Counted from the stretch's first letter, positions 45,012 to 54,711 are shown. The stretch: 64,000 bases of DNA from VFMC01 sp963791635 (GCA_963791635.1 CAWBTC010000018.1:434001-498000), one strand, 5' to 3'. Notes: generated by a model from the sequence alone, not told the origin. Numbers and translations are program-made.

Positions 45012-45707
45012 TCAGGATGTTCGAGACGAGGTCTCCTCGCGCTGGGTGGATTCGATCGGCAGGCGGGCGTTTCGCCATTCGGGGAAGCCGTCCTCGAGCC
45101 GGTGGGCGCGGCGCCCGCGACGGCGCAGGAGTTGGACGGCTTCGTCGGCGAAAACGCAGTACGGGCCACGGCAGTAGGCGACGACATCGAGGTCCGCGGG
45201 CAGGCTGCGCAACCGATGGGCGAGCTGCGAGATCGGTATCGACACAGCGCCGGCGATGTGGCCGGCGACGTACTCGGCATCGGGGCGGACGTCGATGACG
45301 ATCACGTCGCCATCGGCGAGACGTCGGGCAAGGTCGACGCGGCGGACCTGTTCGAGGTCGTCGCGGTGGCCGAGGTAGGCGTCGGCGAGATCGTCGATGG
45401 CGTCGTGGTGAGTTGCGGCGACCGATCGCAGCGATGCCCAGAGCGCTCCGACCTGATCCGAGGCAAGCCGGTAGTAGATCCGGTTGCCGTCGCGTCGGGT
45501 GGTGACGAGACCGACGGTCGCGAGCGTGCGGAGGTGAAACGAGGCGTTGGCAATGCTCTGGCCGATCTCGGTGGCGAGCTCCTCGACATGGCGTTCGCCT
45601 TGGGCGAGCACATCGATGAGTTCGGCCCGGCGACCGTTGCCGAGCGCCTTCGCAACCTCGGCGAAGCCGTCGAAGAGTGCATCCTTCTTGGCCCGGTCTC
45701 CCACCAT
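45012..45707 (-). CDS. ArsR-family regulator fused to a rhodanese domain
   Basis: A 231-residue fusion. Residues ~8-95 are an ArsR winged helix (LFDGFAEVAKALGNGRRAELIDVL, SIANASFHLRTLATVGLV, GNRIYYRLA). Residues ~120-225 are a rhodanese domain with catalytic Cys179 in AYCRGPYC and a nearby Cys184. Such proteins probably repress sulfur genes and respond to persulfide on the rhodanese thiol. The start may be ATG 45707 or GTG 45704; GGAGG fits the GTG better. It is divergent from the MBL-rhodanese operon, and the 78-bp spacer has two matching inverted repeats that could be its operators. Confidence 0.88.
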   Translation of the reverse strand: MVGDRAKKDALFDGFAEVAKALGNGRRAELIDVLAQGERHVEELATEIGQSIANASFHLRTLATVGLVTTRRDGNRIYYRLASDQVGALWASLRSVAATHHDAIDDLADAYLGHRDDLEQVRRVDLARRLADGDVIVIDVRPDAEYVAGHIAGAVSIPISQLAHRLRSLPADLDVVAYCRGPYCVFADEAVQLLRRRGRRAHRLEDGFPEWRNARLPIESTQREETSSRTS

Positions 45708-45718
45708 CACCTCCGTAT

Positions 45719-45776
45719 TCAAAGATCTGCTTGACAAGCTACTGGCGGCCTCGCGATTATTCAAGTTGGCCTTTGA
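45719..45776. promoter_or_regulatory. Divergent promoter with twin TCAA-N8-TTGA operators
   Basis: Two 16-bp inverted repeats of the form TCAA-N8-TTGA lie at 45719-45734 and 45761-45776. Their centres are 42 bp apart, four helical turns. Rightwards, TTGACA (45731-45736) and GATTAT (45755-45760) with an 18-bp spacer make a good sigma-70-type promoter for the MBL gene, overlapped by both repeats. Leftwards, TTGAAT (45764-45759) and TAGCTT at 17 bp could drive the regulator itself. This suits autoregulated repression by the ArsR-rhodanese protein. Confidence 0.65.
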
Positions 45777-45785
45777 GGAGGCAAG

Positions 45786-47134
45786 TTGCGCGTTCATGCA
45801 TTCGTCGACGAGGGGCTCGGGCATTCGTCATATGTGATCGACCTCGGCGACGGAACTGCAGCGTTGGTCGATCCTCCTCGCTTCCCGATCGCCCAGGAGA
45901 ACTTGACCACGACGCTCGGCCTGCGGTTGGCGTGGACGTTGGACACCCACTCTCACGCCGACTACGTGACCGGCAGTCCCGCCGTGGCGTCGCGGGCAGC
46001 GGCGACGTTCATCGCTCCGGCTGCGTCGCATCTCGAGTCGCCGCATCGGCCCGTTCGCGAGAGCGAACACGTCGGGCTCGCCGAAGGCGTTGGCCTGGTG
46101 CCGCTGGCGACACCGGGCCACACGCCTGATCATCACGCCTACCTCTTCGTCGAGGACGGCAGGCCTGCCGCACTGTTCTCGGGCGGTTCGCTGATGGTCG
46201 GCACGGTCGGACGAACCGACCTGTGCGGTCCCGCTCTCGCGGTGCCGCTCGCTCACGAGATGTTCAACTCGTTACGTCGGTTCGACGAACTGCCTGGCAC
46301 GCTGCCCGTCTACCCGACGCATGGGGCCGGGTCGTTCTGCTCGGCACCGGGCTCGTCGCGCCGCACCTCGACGCTCGACCACGAGCGCACGACGAATCCG
46401 TTGTTCTCGATCGCCGACGAGGGGGACTTCGTCGAACGACTGGTCGCCGGGTTCGGCACCTTTCCCTCCTACTTCGCCCGACTCCCCGAGCTGAACCGGC
46501 TCGGTCCCGTCCGCTACGACGCCCTGCCCCGACTGGTTGCCCTCGGCGCTGACGATGTCGATCGCCACGTCGCCGCTGGTGGAGTCGTCGTCGATGCACG
46601 CCCCGTGGCTGCGTTCTCGGCTGCACATGTACCGGGGTCGTTGTCGAACACGCTGCGCCCGGTGTTCGCCAGTTGGCTCGGGTGGTTGGTCGAGCCGCAG
46701 CGGCCGATCGTGTTCGTCCTCGACGAGAACCAGGACCGCGACGAGCTCGTCCGCCAGTGCCTCGACGTCGGGCACGAACTCCTCGTCGGCGAGCTCGCGG
46801 GCGGCATCGACTGCATGGAGTGATTCCGGTCGGCCGGTGTGCTCGATCCCGCTCGTCGACCCTGCCGGGATGAGCGACCAGGTGATCGATGTCCGCCAGG
46901 TCAACGAGTACGCGACCGGACACGTCCCCGGAGCGGTCAACATCGAGCTCGGCGCCGTACTCCACATGGCCGTCGCGTCCTGGGCCGTTGACGGTGATGT
47001 GCGGACATGGCGAACGCGCGATGACCGGGGCGAGCATCCTCGCCGCTGCCGGATCCACCGATGTTCGGGTCCTCGCTGGAGGGCCTGACACCTGGTCGAC
47101 CGCCACCGGCCGATCGTTGGAGGCAGATCGATGA
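45786..47134 (+). CDS. MBL-fold persulfide dioxygenase-like protein with two rhodanese domains (two frameshifts)
   Basis: TTG at 45786 follows GAGGAGG. An N-terminal MBL domain has the metal motif THSHADYVTG (His55, His57, Asp59) and TPGHTPDHHAY, matching the persulfide dioxygenase / sulfane hydrolase group. A first rhodanese domain (VVDARPVAAFSAAHVPGSL) has FVLDENQD where the catalytic Cys should be, so it is inactive. The frame then stops at 46821. Removing one base near 46811 and another near 46980 continues through AWSDSGRPV and VIDVRQVNEYATGHVPGAVNIELG to an active second rhodanese (VMCGHGER, Cys405 in the repaired frame). Repaired length is 448 residues, normal for the family. It ends overlapping the MFS start. 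Confidence 0.82.
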
Positions 47135-48384
47135 GCGCCCCCGTGACCGACGCACCGTTGCAGCTCGGCCTCAAGCAGAACATCGCCCAGTTCTCCCTCC
47201 TCGTCGGCGTCAACGCGCTCGTCGGCGGCATGATCGGCCAAGAACGAACCGTGCTCCCACTCCTCGCCGAGAAGGAGTTCGGGCTCACGGCCTTCACCGC
47301 AACACTCACGTTCATCGTCGCCTTCGGCGCGGTCAAGGCGGCGACGAACTTCTTCGCCGGCACGCTGTCCGACCGGTACGGCCGCAAACCAGTGCTGGTC
47401 ACCGGTTGGATCATCGCCCTGCCGATTCCCCTGCTGCTGATCTGGGCACCGAGTTGGGGATGGGTGATCTTCGCCAACGTCCTGCTCGGCATCAACCAAG
47501 GACTCACCTGGTCGACGACGGTGGTGATGAAGATCGACCTCGTCGGCCCCGCCCGTCGTGGGTTCGCGATGGGTTTCAACGAGGCCGCCGGCTACGGCGC
47601 TGTCGCGATCACGGCCCTCGCCACCGGCTACATCGCCCAACGATGGGGGCTGCGCCCCGAGCCGTTCTTCCTCGGCATCGCGTACGCCGGCCTCGGCCTC
47701 GGAGTTTCCGTCCTCTTCGTTCGCGAAACCCGCGGCCACGCCCGCCACGAAGCCGCCAATCACATCGCCGCGAGCAACGCCCACCACCAGGACCTCACCA
47801 CCGGGCAGATCTTCCGGCTCACCTCCTTCACCGACAAGGCACTCTCGTCGTGCTCGCAAGCCGGGCTGGTCAACAACCTGAACGACGGACTCGCCTGGGG
47901 GCTGTTCCCGATCTTCTTCGCTGCTTCTGGTCTGTCGATCGGACGTATCGGTGTACTCGCTGCCCTCTACCCGGCTGTGTGGGGACTCGGGCAGCTCTAC
48001 ACCGGGGCGTTGTCGGACAGGGTCGGCCGCAAACCGCTCATCGTCGGCGGCATGCTCACGCAAGCCGTCGCCATCGCCTGGATCGCCGCCACCGGGAGCT
48101 TCACGGCATGGGCCCTCGGTGCCGTGCTCCTCGGAGCCGGCACCGCCATGGTCTACCCCACCCTGCTGGCAGCGATCGGCGACGTCGCCCACCCAGCTTG
48201 GCGCGCCCGGTCAGTCGGCATCTACCGGCTCTGGCGCGACGGCGGGTTCGCCGTCGGGGCACTCCTGGCAGGCATCCTCGCCGATCTGATCTCGGTCCCG
48301 GCCGCGATCTACACCGTCGCTGCTCTCACCGCGCTCTCAGGCGTGGTGGTCGCTGTGCGCATGTACGAGACGCACCCGACATGA
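47131..48384 (+). CDS. MFS transporter in sulfur operon
   Basis: A 417-residue twelve-helix MFS protein. The loop 2-3 signature GTLSDRYGRKPVLV is repeated in the second half as GALSDRVGRKPLIV, a clear internal duplication. It overlaps the upstream MBL-rhodanese gene and the downstream rhodanese gene by four bases each, so all three form one translation-coupled operon under the ArsR-rhodanese regulator. It probably moves a sulfur compound or another substrate produced or relieved by this pathway. The exact substrate is unknown. Confidence 0.87.
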   Translation: MSAPVTDAPLQLGLKQNIAQFSLLVGVNALVGGMIGQERTVLPLLAEKEFGLTAFTATLTFIVAFGAVKAATNFFAGTLSDRYGRKPVLVTGWIIALPIPLLLIWAPSWGWVIFANVLLGINQGLTWSTTVVMKIDLVGPARRGFAMGFNEAAGYGAVAITALATGYIAQRWGLRPEPFFLGIAYAGLGLGVSVLFVRETRGHARHEAANHIAASNAHHQDLTTGQIFRLTSFTDKALSSCSQAGLVNNLNDGLAWGLFPIFFAASGLSIGRIGVLAALYPAVWGLGQLYTGALSDRVGRKPLIVGGMLTQAVAIAWIAATGSFTAWALGAVLLGAGTAMVYPTLLAAIGDVAHPAWRARSVGIYRLWRDGGFAVGALLAGILADLISVPAAIYTVAALTALSGVVVAVRMYETHPT

Positions 48385-48779
48385 ACAGCGAGCGCGATGA
48401 CCGGCGTTCGATCGAGGAGATCCTCGCCGAAGCTCGCGCCAAGCTCGATCGCGTCGAACCCGCGCGTCTTGCCGACGAACGCGCCGGCGGCGCGCTGATC
48501 ATCGACATCCGCCCGGCCGAGCAACGATCCTGTGACGGCGCACTGCCCGGCGCGGTCGTCGTCGATCGCAACGTGCTCGAGTGGCGCCTCGATCCATCCT
48601 GCGAACACCACATCGCCATTGCCGTCGACTACGAATCACGTGTCGTGATCGTCTGCAACGAGGGCTACCAGTCGAGCCTCGCCGCCGCGCAACTCAGAGC
48701 CATCGGGCTGCACAGGGCCACCGATCTCATCGGTGGCTTCCAAGCGTGGCTCGCGCTCACCACCGGCGAACAACGCTGA
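48381..48779 (+). CDS. Single-domain rhodanese
   Basis: A 132-residue sulfurtransferase starting at ATG 48381, overlapping the MFS stop. After a helical leader (EEILAEARAKLDRVEP) come LIIDIRPAEQR, GALPGAVVVDRNVLEWRLDP and the active-site loop VCNEGYQSS with catalytic Cys92, then GFQAWL. The ERPAEQR/LEWRLDP type is common in actinobacteria. It is the last gene of the sulfur operon and would shuttle sulfane sulfur with the MBL-rhodanese enzyme. Confidence 0.88.
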   Translation: MNSERDDRRSIEEILAEARAKLDRVEPARLADERAGGALIIDIRPAEQRSCDGALPGAVVVDRNVLEWRLDPSCEHHIAIAVDYESRVVIVCNEGYQSSLAAAQLRAIGLHRATDLIGGFQAWLALTTGEQR

Positions 48780-48854
48780 CCAGAGCACGAGCACAACCGA
48801 CCGCCGACGCGCACCTACGCCATCCGATGTCGCCGGCCCACGCCGCTGCGCCGA

Positions 48855-50231
48855 TCAGGAAGCGCTGTTCGTTCGGCCTGTCCCCAGCGACAGCGGCGTC
48901 GCAGCCTTGGTGAAGCGGAGGTTCAGCTTCAGCGTGCCGAGCATGATCCCTGGCTGGTGCAGCCAGTCGTTGCCGTCGCCGTACTCGATCGACTCGATCC
49001 GGTCGAGGAGCACACCCCAGGCGATCTGCTGCTCCACACGCGACAGGTTGGCTCCCGGACAGACCCGTGGACCCGTGGAGAACGCCACGTGGCGGGTGAG
49101 CGCCTCCCGGTCGAGGTCGAGATCGAACGGGCAGGCGAACTCCTCCTCATCGACGTTGGCCGCACCGAACCGCAGGTGCAGCAGCGAGCCCGCCGGCACC
49201 TCGACGCCCTGGAACACTTCGTCGCGGGACGTGACTCGGGTCGACAGTCCGTGGGTCGGCGAGCGCATCCGCATCGCTTCTTCGGTGAACGCGCGCACCT
49301 TCGCTCGGTCGTGCCGCAACTGCTCGAACATGCCCCGGTGCTCGCACAACAACTGCGCCTGTTCCTCCAGCGCGTACTGCGTCGTCTCCAGGCCGCCGAG
49401 GAGCATTGCGTGGACGATCCCGGCGATCTCCAGATCGGTCAGCTTGCGGTCCAGCGCCGCGTAGTGGACGTCGCACAGGAAGCTGACCATGTCGTCATGC
49501 GGCTCGAGGCGCTTGGCGCGCACGTGTTCGTAGATGTAGTCCTGAAAGCCGGCGAGGCGAGCGAGCATCACCTTGGTCTGCTCGGCGCTCATCTCGTGCT
49601 TGTGCCCGCTGCCATGGACGAACGGGGTGACGACGGCATCGCCCCATTCTGCGAGCTGCGGGATGTCAGCGAGGGGGAACCCGAGGATGCTGGCCATGAC
49701 CCGCTGCGGCAGTGGCCGCGCGAAGCGACCGATGAACTCGACCTCGCCATCGCCGATCCATTCGTCGAGCAGGTCGTTCGCGTGCTTGGTGATCATCTCG
49801 CGGTGACGCAACGCCCCGGTTCCGACCCACGGGTCGGTCAGCTCCTTGCGATGCCGGATGTACAGCTCCTGCGTCGGGCGCAGTGACACCATCGAAGCCT
49901 GCATCAGACTGCGGTATCTCGCGTAGGCCTCCTCGGCTGACAAGCCCTCGCCGGCGTAGCCACCGACCCGCGCCTGACCCAGGGCCGGGAACCGCTCGGG
50001 ATCCTTGACCACACGGGTCAGGTCCGCGTGCTTCGTGAGCACGAACGCATCGGTCCCGGGCGTGATGCCACCGCCAACGATCCGCAGCACCGGGGCCGCG
50101 CGGTGCAGGATCTCGTAGGCCTCGTACCAGTGCTCCTGGGCGCCCTCGCCAAACAGGTCGACATCGTCGAGGACGACAGGACATGCCATCGGGCTGAGTT
50201 CGTGATTGATGTGCTTCGGATACGACGTCAT
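48855..50231 (-). CDS. Cytochrome P450
   Basis: A 458-residue soluble bacterial P450 monooxygenase. The heme-binding signature is FSTGPRVCPG with proximal Cys391. The I-helix region reads MLLGGLETTQ, where an acid-alcohol pair (E-T) is kept. The K-helix ExxR is seen as EEAMRMRSP with EAMR. The N-terminus has no membrane anchor. The ATG at 50231 follows GAGGGGAG; the frame is open 35 codons further. No ferredoxin or reductase gene is adjacent. A decayed copy of a close relative lies 4 kb away at 44912-45010. Substrate unknown. Confidence 0.92.
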   Translation of the reverse strand: MTSYPKHINHELSPMACPVVLDDVDLFGEGAQEHWYEAYEILHRAAPVLRIVGGGITPGTDAFVLTKHADLTRVVKDPERFPALGQARVGGYAGEGLSAEEAYARYRSLMQASMVSLRPTQELYIRHRKELTDPWVGTGALRHREMITKHANDLLDEWIGDGEVEFIGRFARPLPQRVMASILGFPLADIPQLAEWGDAVVTPFVHGSGHKHEMSAEQTKVMLARLAGFQDYIYEHVRAKRLEPHDDMVSFLCDVHYAALDRKLTDLEIAGIVHAMLLGGLETTQYALEEQAQLLCEHRGMFEQLRHDRAKVRAFTEEAMRMRSPTHGLSTRVTSRDEVFQGVEVPAGSLLHLRFGAANVDEEEFACPFDLDLDREALTRHVAFSTGPRVCPGANLSRVEQQIAWGVLLDRIESIEYGDGNDWLHQPGIMLGTLKLNLRFTKAATPLSLGTGRTNSAS

Positions 50232-50406
50232 GCTCGTGCACTCCCCTCTCGAACGCTGCTGACGGCTCGATGACATGCTGCTGGGCAAGGGTAGACCGCA
50301 GGATTGGGCGAAGTCGCCGAGGGGATGGACCGGCACCGTCGGAGCAGGGGACGAGCTGGGGCGAGCAGGGGCGAGCTGGGCTCACCCGATCAACTGCGTC
50401 CGACGG

Positions 50407-51669
50407 TCACGTGTGGAGGAGTGGCTCGAGCAGCCCAGCGAGAACCTCGAAGGAGAACAGCTCGCGTCCCAGTTCGAAGTTGAAGTCGGCGATCTCATCT
50501 CGCTTCTGGCGATCAAAGAGCACGTCTCGGATCTCTTCGACGGCCCGATCGGTGAGGACGCTGTCTTCGATCTGCACGGTCTTGAAGCCCTTCGAACCGA
50601 TGTCGGGCCAGTACACCGGCTTGTAGTTGTTCACGAAGATCGGCACTCGAGCAGCAAGCGCCTCGACAAAGGCATTGCCGAAGCCCTCGTAGCGACTGAA
50701 GTAGGTGCACGCGTGGGCGTGTGCGTACCCGTCAGAGAGCGAGAACTTGCCGGCGTGGCCGTTCGCCGCGACACGCACGTTGGCGAAGCGATCGCCGACG
50801 AACTGAACCTGGTGTCCGCGAGGCAACCGATCTGCCATCTGTCGCAACTCGCGGAGGTACTCGCCCTGGTAGTCATCGTCGGAGTGACCGGTGACGATGA
50901 GCTTCACCCTGGGATCATCGAGTCGGTCGACGAGATCGATCGCTGTTTCGATTCCCTTCCGCCGCACGATGCGCGTGACCTGGAACAGCGCGATGTCGGA
51001 GGGCTGGAGACCGAGCGACTGCGGCAGATGCTGATTGAACGAATCACGCCGTCCGAAGTCTGCCTCGAAGTCCATCACATTGGGGATCACGTGTGCCTCG
51101 ATTCCCCTTTCGTTGCGCAGCGAGTCGCGACAGAACGTGTTGATGACCACGTGCGTGATGTTCGCCAGATCGGGCGGGAAGCACTCGTCGATGATCGCGC
51201 GGACGCCGTCGTATCGCGTGTGGTAACGATCGCCGCGCTCCCAGTGGAAGTCATGTTCGTGTGCGATCGTCTTGATCCCCGTCCGTTCGATCACACGCTT
51301 CAATGCCATTCCCATGGTGAGGTGGCACGGCAGCGCGGTGGAGTTCTGTGTGATCAGGATCTCGATGCCAGTCGATGTCAGCCACCGGGTGATCTCAGCT
51401 TCGATGTAGGCGGAATCTCGCTCGAGGCGAGCCACGAGCTCGGCCTCATCGGCATCCTGGACGAAGAAGGCATCTGCTTGCTCTCTGATCGTCGCCGGAT
51501 GCGAGAACGCGATCTCGGGCAGCACGCTGGCGGGCAACGCTGCCTCGAGCTCACCTGCGAGCACGTGCACGACATGACCGAGCCGGCGCAGGACCTCGAT
51601 CCATTTTTCGGTCTCGAGAGCAACACCATCGACGCCGCCGAAGCGGCCGATCACGATGCCGACATTCAT
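50407..51669 (-). CDS. Family 4 glycosyltransferase (mannosylglucosylglycerate-synthase-like)
   Basis: A 420-residue GT-B retaining glycosyltransferase. The N-terminal GRFGGVDGVALETEKWIEVLRRLGHVVHVLAG and HEHDFHWERGDRYHTRY resemble GT4 enzymes of the mannosylglucosylglycerate-synthase type. The C-terminal half has FQVTRIVRRKGIETAIDLVDRL and the donor-binding SRYEGFGNAFVEALAARVPIFV (E-x7-E motif). It could make a compatible solute or surface glycan. It is divergent from two further GTs, with about 117 bp between starts. Confidence 0.8.
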   Translation of the reverse strand: MNVGIVIGRFGGVDGVALETEKWIEVLRRLGHVVHVLAGELEAALPASVLPEIAFSHPATIREQADAFFVQDADEAELVARLERDSAYIEAEITRWLTSTGIEILITQNSTALPCHLTMGMALKRVIERTGIKTIAHEHDFHWERGDRYHTRYDGVRAIIDECFPPDLANITHVVINTFCRDSLRNERGIEAHVIPNVMDFEADFGRRDSFNQHLPQSLGLQPSDIALFQVTRIVRRKGIETAIDLVDRLDDPRVKLIVTGHSDDDYQGEYLRELRQMADRLPRGHQVQFVGDRFANVRVAANGHAGKFSLSDGYAHAHACTYFSRYEGFGNAFVEALAARVPIFVNNYKPVYWPDIGSKGFKTVQIEDSVLTDRAVEEIRDVLFDRQKRDEIADFNFELGRELFSFEVLAGLLEPLLHT

Positions 51670-51786
51670 GATTCGTCCTGACGTTCGTTCGGGGTGAGGC
51701 TAACCCGCTGCCACCGGGCGGCGACGGACCATGTGAAGGGTCAGCGATGACTGCCCTAGGGTGTGATGCCTGTCCCAGGAGGGCCG

Positions 51787-53496
51787 ATGAACCTTCACGA
51801 CATGAACCGGAGCGGTGCCAACAGCGGGGACAAGATCGCGGCGGTTCTCGACCGGTTGGCCCGCCATCATCACCCGCAGTGGACCGGTGACTTCCGAGAG
51901 ATCATCAGCACGGGGGTCGCCTTCACGACGTTCGCCTACGACATCGACGGCGTCTCGATGGAGGTCATGAAGTACGCGACTTGTCTCGAGGCGTTGCTGC
52001 CCGGCGCGCCGATTCACTGCATCGCCGGAACCTTCGGCGACAAGGCCGACATGGTGCTCGAGCCGTCATGGCAAAGGTTCGAGCTCACAGGTGCCGACGG
52101 TTGGGACAAGTGGGATGGTGGGAAGTGGTTCACCCGGATGTTCTACGAGGACCTGCCGGCCGGAGGTGCTCGGTCGATGGAGCTCGCCGACGAGATCTGG
52201 CGACAGGCCCTTTCGCTGGCGAACCGACTCGTCGAGTACATCGAGTCGCATCAGATCAAGTTGATCTTCAATGTGAACGTCAACTCGAACCCTGGCAACG
52301 TTGCCTTCGCGCTCGCCGTGGTGCTCGCGTCGGAGTCCACCGGGTGTGTCGTGATCAACAACAACCATGACTTCTACTGGGAGGGCGGCAAGGCCGGGTG
52401 CAAGCGAAACCCAGGTGAGCTCCCCGGACCTCGCGACCACTTCTTCCGCAACCACGACAACGAGGAGTTCTTCGGGTTCTTCCAGCGGATCTACCCCTGG
52501 AACGGACGGCGATGGGTACAGGTCAACATCAACGCTCGACAGAGCCGACGACTCATCGATCGATATCACTTCCGACCCGACCTGGTCTACTCGATCGGCA
52601 CCGGGATCGATCCCGAGTTCTTCCGGGGCAGCTCGCCGACGATGAAGCGCGAACTACGTCGGCGCATGTCCCACGTCCTCGGTGGCGCCGGCCCGATCCG
52701 GCCGATGTCGATTTCGGAGTTCACCGCCAACGTCACCGAATGGATGACTGATCAGCAACCTGTCGTGTGTGGCAGGGATGGCTCGGAGCGGACGCTCGAC
52801 GTGACGGCCGACGGGGCGTTGTACCTGCTCCAGCCGACTCGCGTCGTCGCCAGGAAGCGGATCTGGCGGGACTGGGACTTGATCGGCGCGCTCTTGAACC
52901 ACGCGCCGTTCCGCGCTGAGTTCGACCGTCGACCCGAGGTCACCCTCACGCTGCACGTCACCGGCCCCGTGCCGGTCGAGCACCAGCTCTGCCTCGAACA
53001 CGTTCTTGCTTCGTATCTTGCGGCGCTCGACGCAGTGCCGACCGAGATCGCCGACCGGCTCTTTCTTGCACTGTCGGCGGGGTGCCAAAGCCACCCCACC
53101 TTGGACGACGACGTGGGGATGGTCGACATCTATCAGCTCGCCGACCTCGTCCTCTTCCCGAGCCTGACCGAAGGTCGCGGCCTGCCGATCGCAGAAGCTT
53201 CAGCCGCCGGAGTGCCGATCGTCTGCAGCGAGTATCAGCCGCTCGCGGTGTTCTCCGAAGTGGTCGGCCACCATCTGGACCCCGAGCACCGCATCGTCTA
53301 CGACAAGTTCCCCGACGCTCAGTTCAGCGATGAGCTCCTCGATCACATCACAGCCATTCTCTTCGAACCATCGACAGCAACCGAACACATCGAGCACAAC
53401 CGTGCAGCAGTGAAGGGACGGTTTGCCCTCGAGGTACTGCAATCCTCACTCGATGAGATCCTCGACCGACTCGCCCTCGCGGTTCGAGAGATCTGA
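51787..53496 (+). CDS. Large family 4-like glycosyltransferase
   Basis: A 569-residue GT-B-type protein. The ATG at 51787 is preferred because AGGAGGGCCG precedes it. The N-terminal domain has an atypical first strand (GVAFTTFAYDIDGVSMEVMKYATCLEALLPG) and a NNNHDFYWEGGKAG segment similar to the HEHDFHWERGD block of the previous enzyme. The donor site is seen in LLQPTRVVARKRIWRDWDLI and LVLFPSLTEGRGLPIAEASAAGVPIV. It is about 150 residues longer than typical GT4 owing to a mid-section insertion (about residues 285-335). Its stop overlaps the next GT start, so the two are coupled. Confidence 0.78.
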   Translation: MNLHDMNRSGANSGDKIAAVLDRLARHHHPQWTGDFREIISTGVAFTTFAYDIDGVSMEVMKYATCLEALLPGAPIHCIAGTFGDKADMVLEPSWQRFELTGADGWDKWDGGKWFTRMFYEDLPAGGARSMELADEIWRQALSLANRLVEYIESHQIKLIFNVNVNSNPGNVAFALAVVLASESTGCVVINNNHDFYWEGGKAGCKRNPGELPGPRDHFFRNHDNEEFFGFFQRIYPWNGRRWVQVNINARQSRRLIDRYHFRPDLVYSIGTGIDPEFFRGSSPTMKRELRRRMSHVLGGAGPIRPMSISEFTANVTEWMTDQQPVVCGRDGSERTLDVTADGALYLLQPTRVVARKRIWRDWDLIGALLNHAPFRAEFDRRPEVTLTLHVTGPVPVEHQLCLEHVLASYLAALDAVPTEIADRLFLALSAGCQSHPTLDDDVGMVDIYQLADLVLFPSLTEGRGLPIAEASAAGVPIVCSEYQPLAVFSEVVGHHLDPEHRIVYDKFPDAQFSDELLDHITAILFEPSTATEHIEHNRAAVKGRFALEVLQSSLDEILDRLALAVREI

Positions 53497-54635
53497 TGCA
53501 CATCTGCTTCATCGAGGACACCAAGCTGCACGGTGGGACGCAGATCTGGGTTTCCGAGGCAACTCGCGCGTTCATCCGAGCAGGGCACACGGTGACGTTG
53601 CTCACCCCGGCCGACGGCTTCAATGCCCGCGACGCAGTAGGGACCACCGCTCGCGTCGTCACGTACGACTACGACGATGTCGTGAAGCAGGATGCGAGGC
53701 ACCAGAGGATCTGGACCGAAGCGCTCGCACCCGCCGACGTCGCCGTGTGCACGGTGCACCCACCTCGTCTCGGCTTCCATTGCTCTCGATTCGCAGCGAC
53801 GTGCATTTCCGAGGCCGGGCTGGACACGGTGCTGCAGCCCAAGACGGGCACGATCGTGCCCGAGTACCTCCGCGAGTTCTATGCGCCGCCCGAGGCGATC
53901 CGCTATCAGGTGATCTGCATCACCGAGTTCACGCGGCGCTACCTCATCGAGACGTACGGAATCCCTGCCGACCGCATCAGCTTGGTCTACCAAGGAACCG
54001 ATCTCTCGACATTCGTCGCCGACGAGAACCGTGCTGTCATCGCCGGCGAGCGCTACCCTTTGCCGGCCGATGCCTTTCCCGTACTCGGCAGTGTCGGTTC
54101 GTTCGAGGAACGAAAGGGCCAGGTGCTCCTTCTCGACGCCGTCGCACGGGTGATCGGCGATCTCCCCAAGCTTCAGCTCATGTTCGTCGGAGACGGGCCG
54201 GATGAGGCACTGCTTCGCCAGAAGGTCATCGATGAGAACCTCGAAGAACACGTGACGTTCTACCCGTTCACTCGCCAGCCCGTCGAGGTCTTCGAGGTCA
54301 TCGACATCCTGGTGCTGTCGAGCACGCACAAAGAAGGCCTTCCCAACGTCGTGCTCGAAGCGGCGGCGATGGGGAGGCCCGTCATATCGACTCGACTCGC
54401 CGGGACTCCCGAAGCCGTCATGGACGGCTACAACGGAATCCTGGTCGCACCGGGCGATGTGGACGGCCTTGCTGCAGCGATCAGAACGCTCGGCTCCGAC
54501 CCGGATCGTTGTCTCGAGATGGGCCGGGCCGGCCGCGAGTTGATGCACCAGAAGTTCGACAAGCAACGCCAGTTCGACGCATTCCTCCAGATGTTCACGG
54601 ATCTCGCGGAGAGGCGCCCCAGAGTCGTTCGATGA
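53496..54635 (+). CDS. Family 4 glycosyltransferase
   Basis: A 379-residue GT4 enzyme. It shows the N-terminal HGGTQIWVSEATRAFIRAGHTVTLLTP and VYQGTDLSTF linker. The C-terminal domain has SVGSFEERKGQVLLLDAV, FVGDGPDEALL and the donor motif SSTHKEGLPNVVLEAAAMGRPVISTRLAGTPE (E-x7-E). The ATG at 53496 overlaps the previous stop by one base. With its partner it probably builds the same glycoconjugate. Acceptor and sugar are not deducible. Confidence 0.9.
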   Translation: MHICFIEDTKLHGGTQIWVSEATRAFIRAGHTVTLLTPADGFNARDAVGTTARVVTYDYDDVVKQDARHQRIWTEALAPADVAVCTVHPPRLGFHCSRFAATCISEAGLDTVLQPKTGTIVPEYLREFYAPPEAIRYQVICITEFTRRYLIETYGIPADRISLVYQGTDLSTFVADENRAVIAGERYPLPADAFPVLGSVGSFEERKGQVLLLDAVARVIGDLPKLQLMFVGDGPDEALLRQKVIDENLEEHVTFYPFTRQPVEVFEVIDILVLSSTHKEGLPNVVLEAAAMGRPVISTRLAGTPEAVMDGYNGILVAPGDVDGLAAAIRTLGSDPDRCLEMGRAGRELMHQKFDKQRQFDAFLQMFTDLAERRPRVVR

Positions 54636-54711
54636 ACGACGCAGATCCTTCGGTCAACGTGCGATCGGGTCGCCGAGCAACGTAGACCCCAGGGCGATCC
54701 GGCCGAGCTGC

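Noticed and set aside
45786..47134. Two separate genes (MBL-rhodanese and a small rhodanese)
   Set aside because: Removing two single bases joins them into a 448-residue protein of normal family length, and the small frame has no start or ribosome site.
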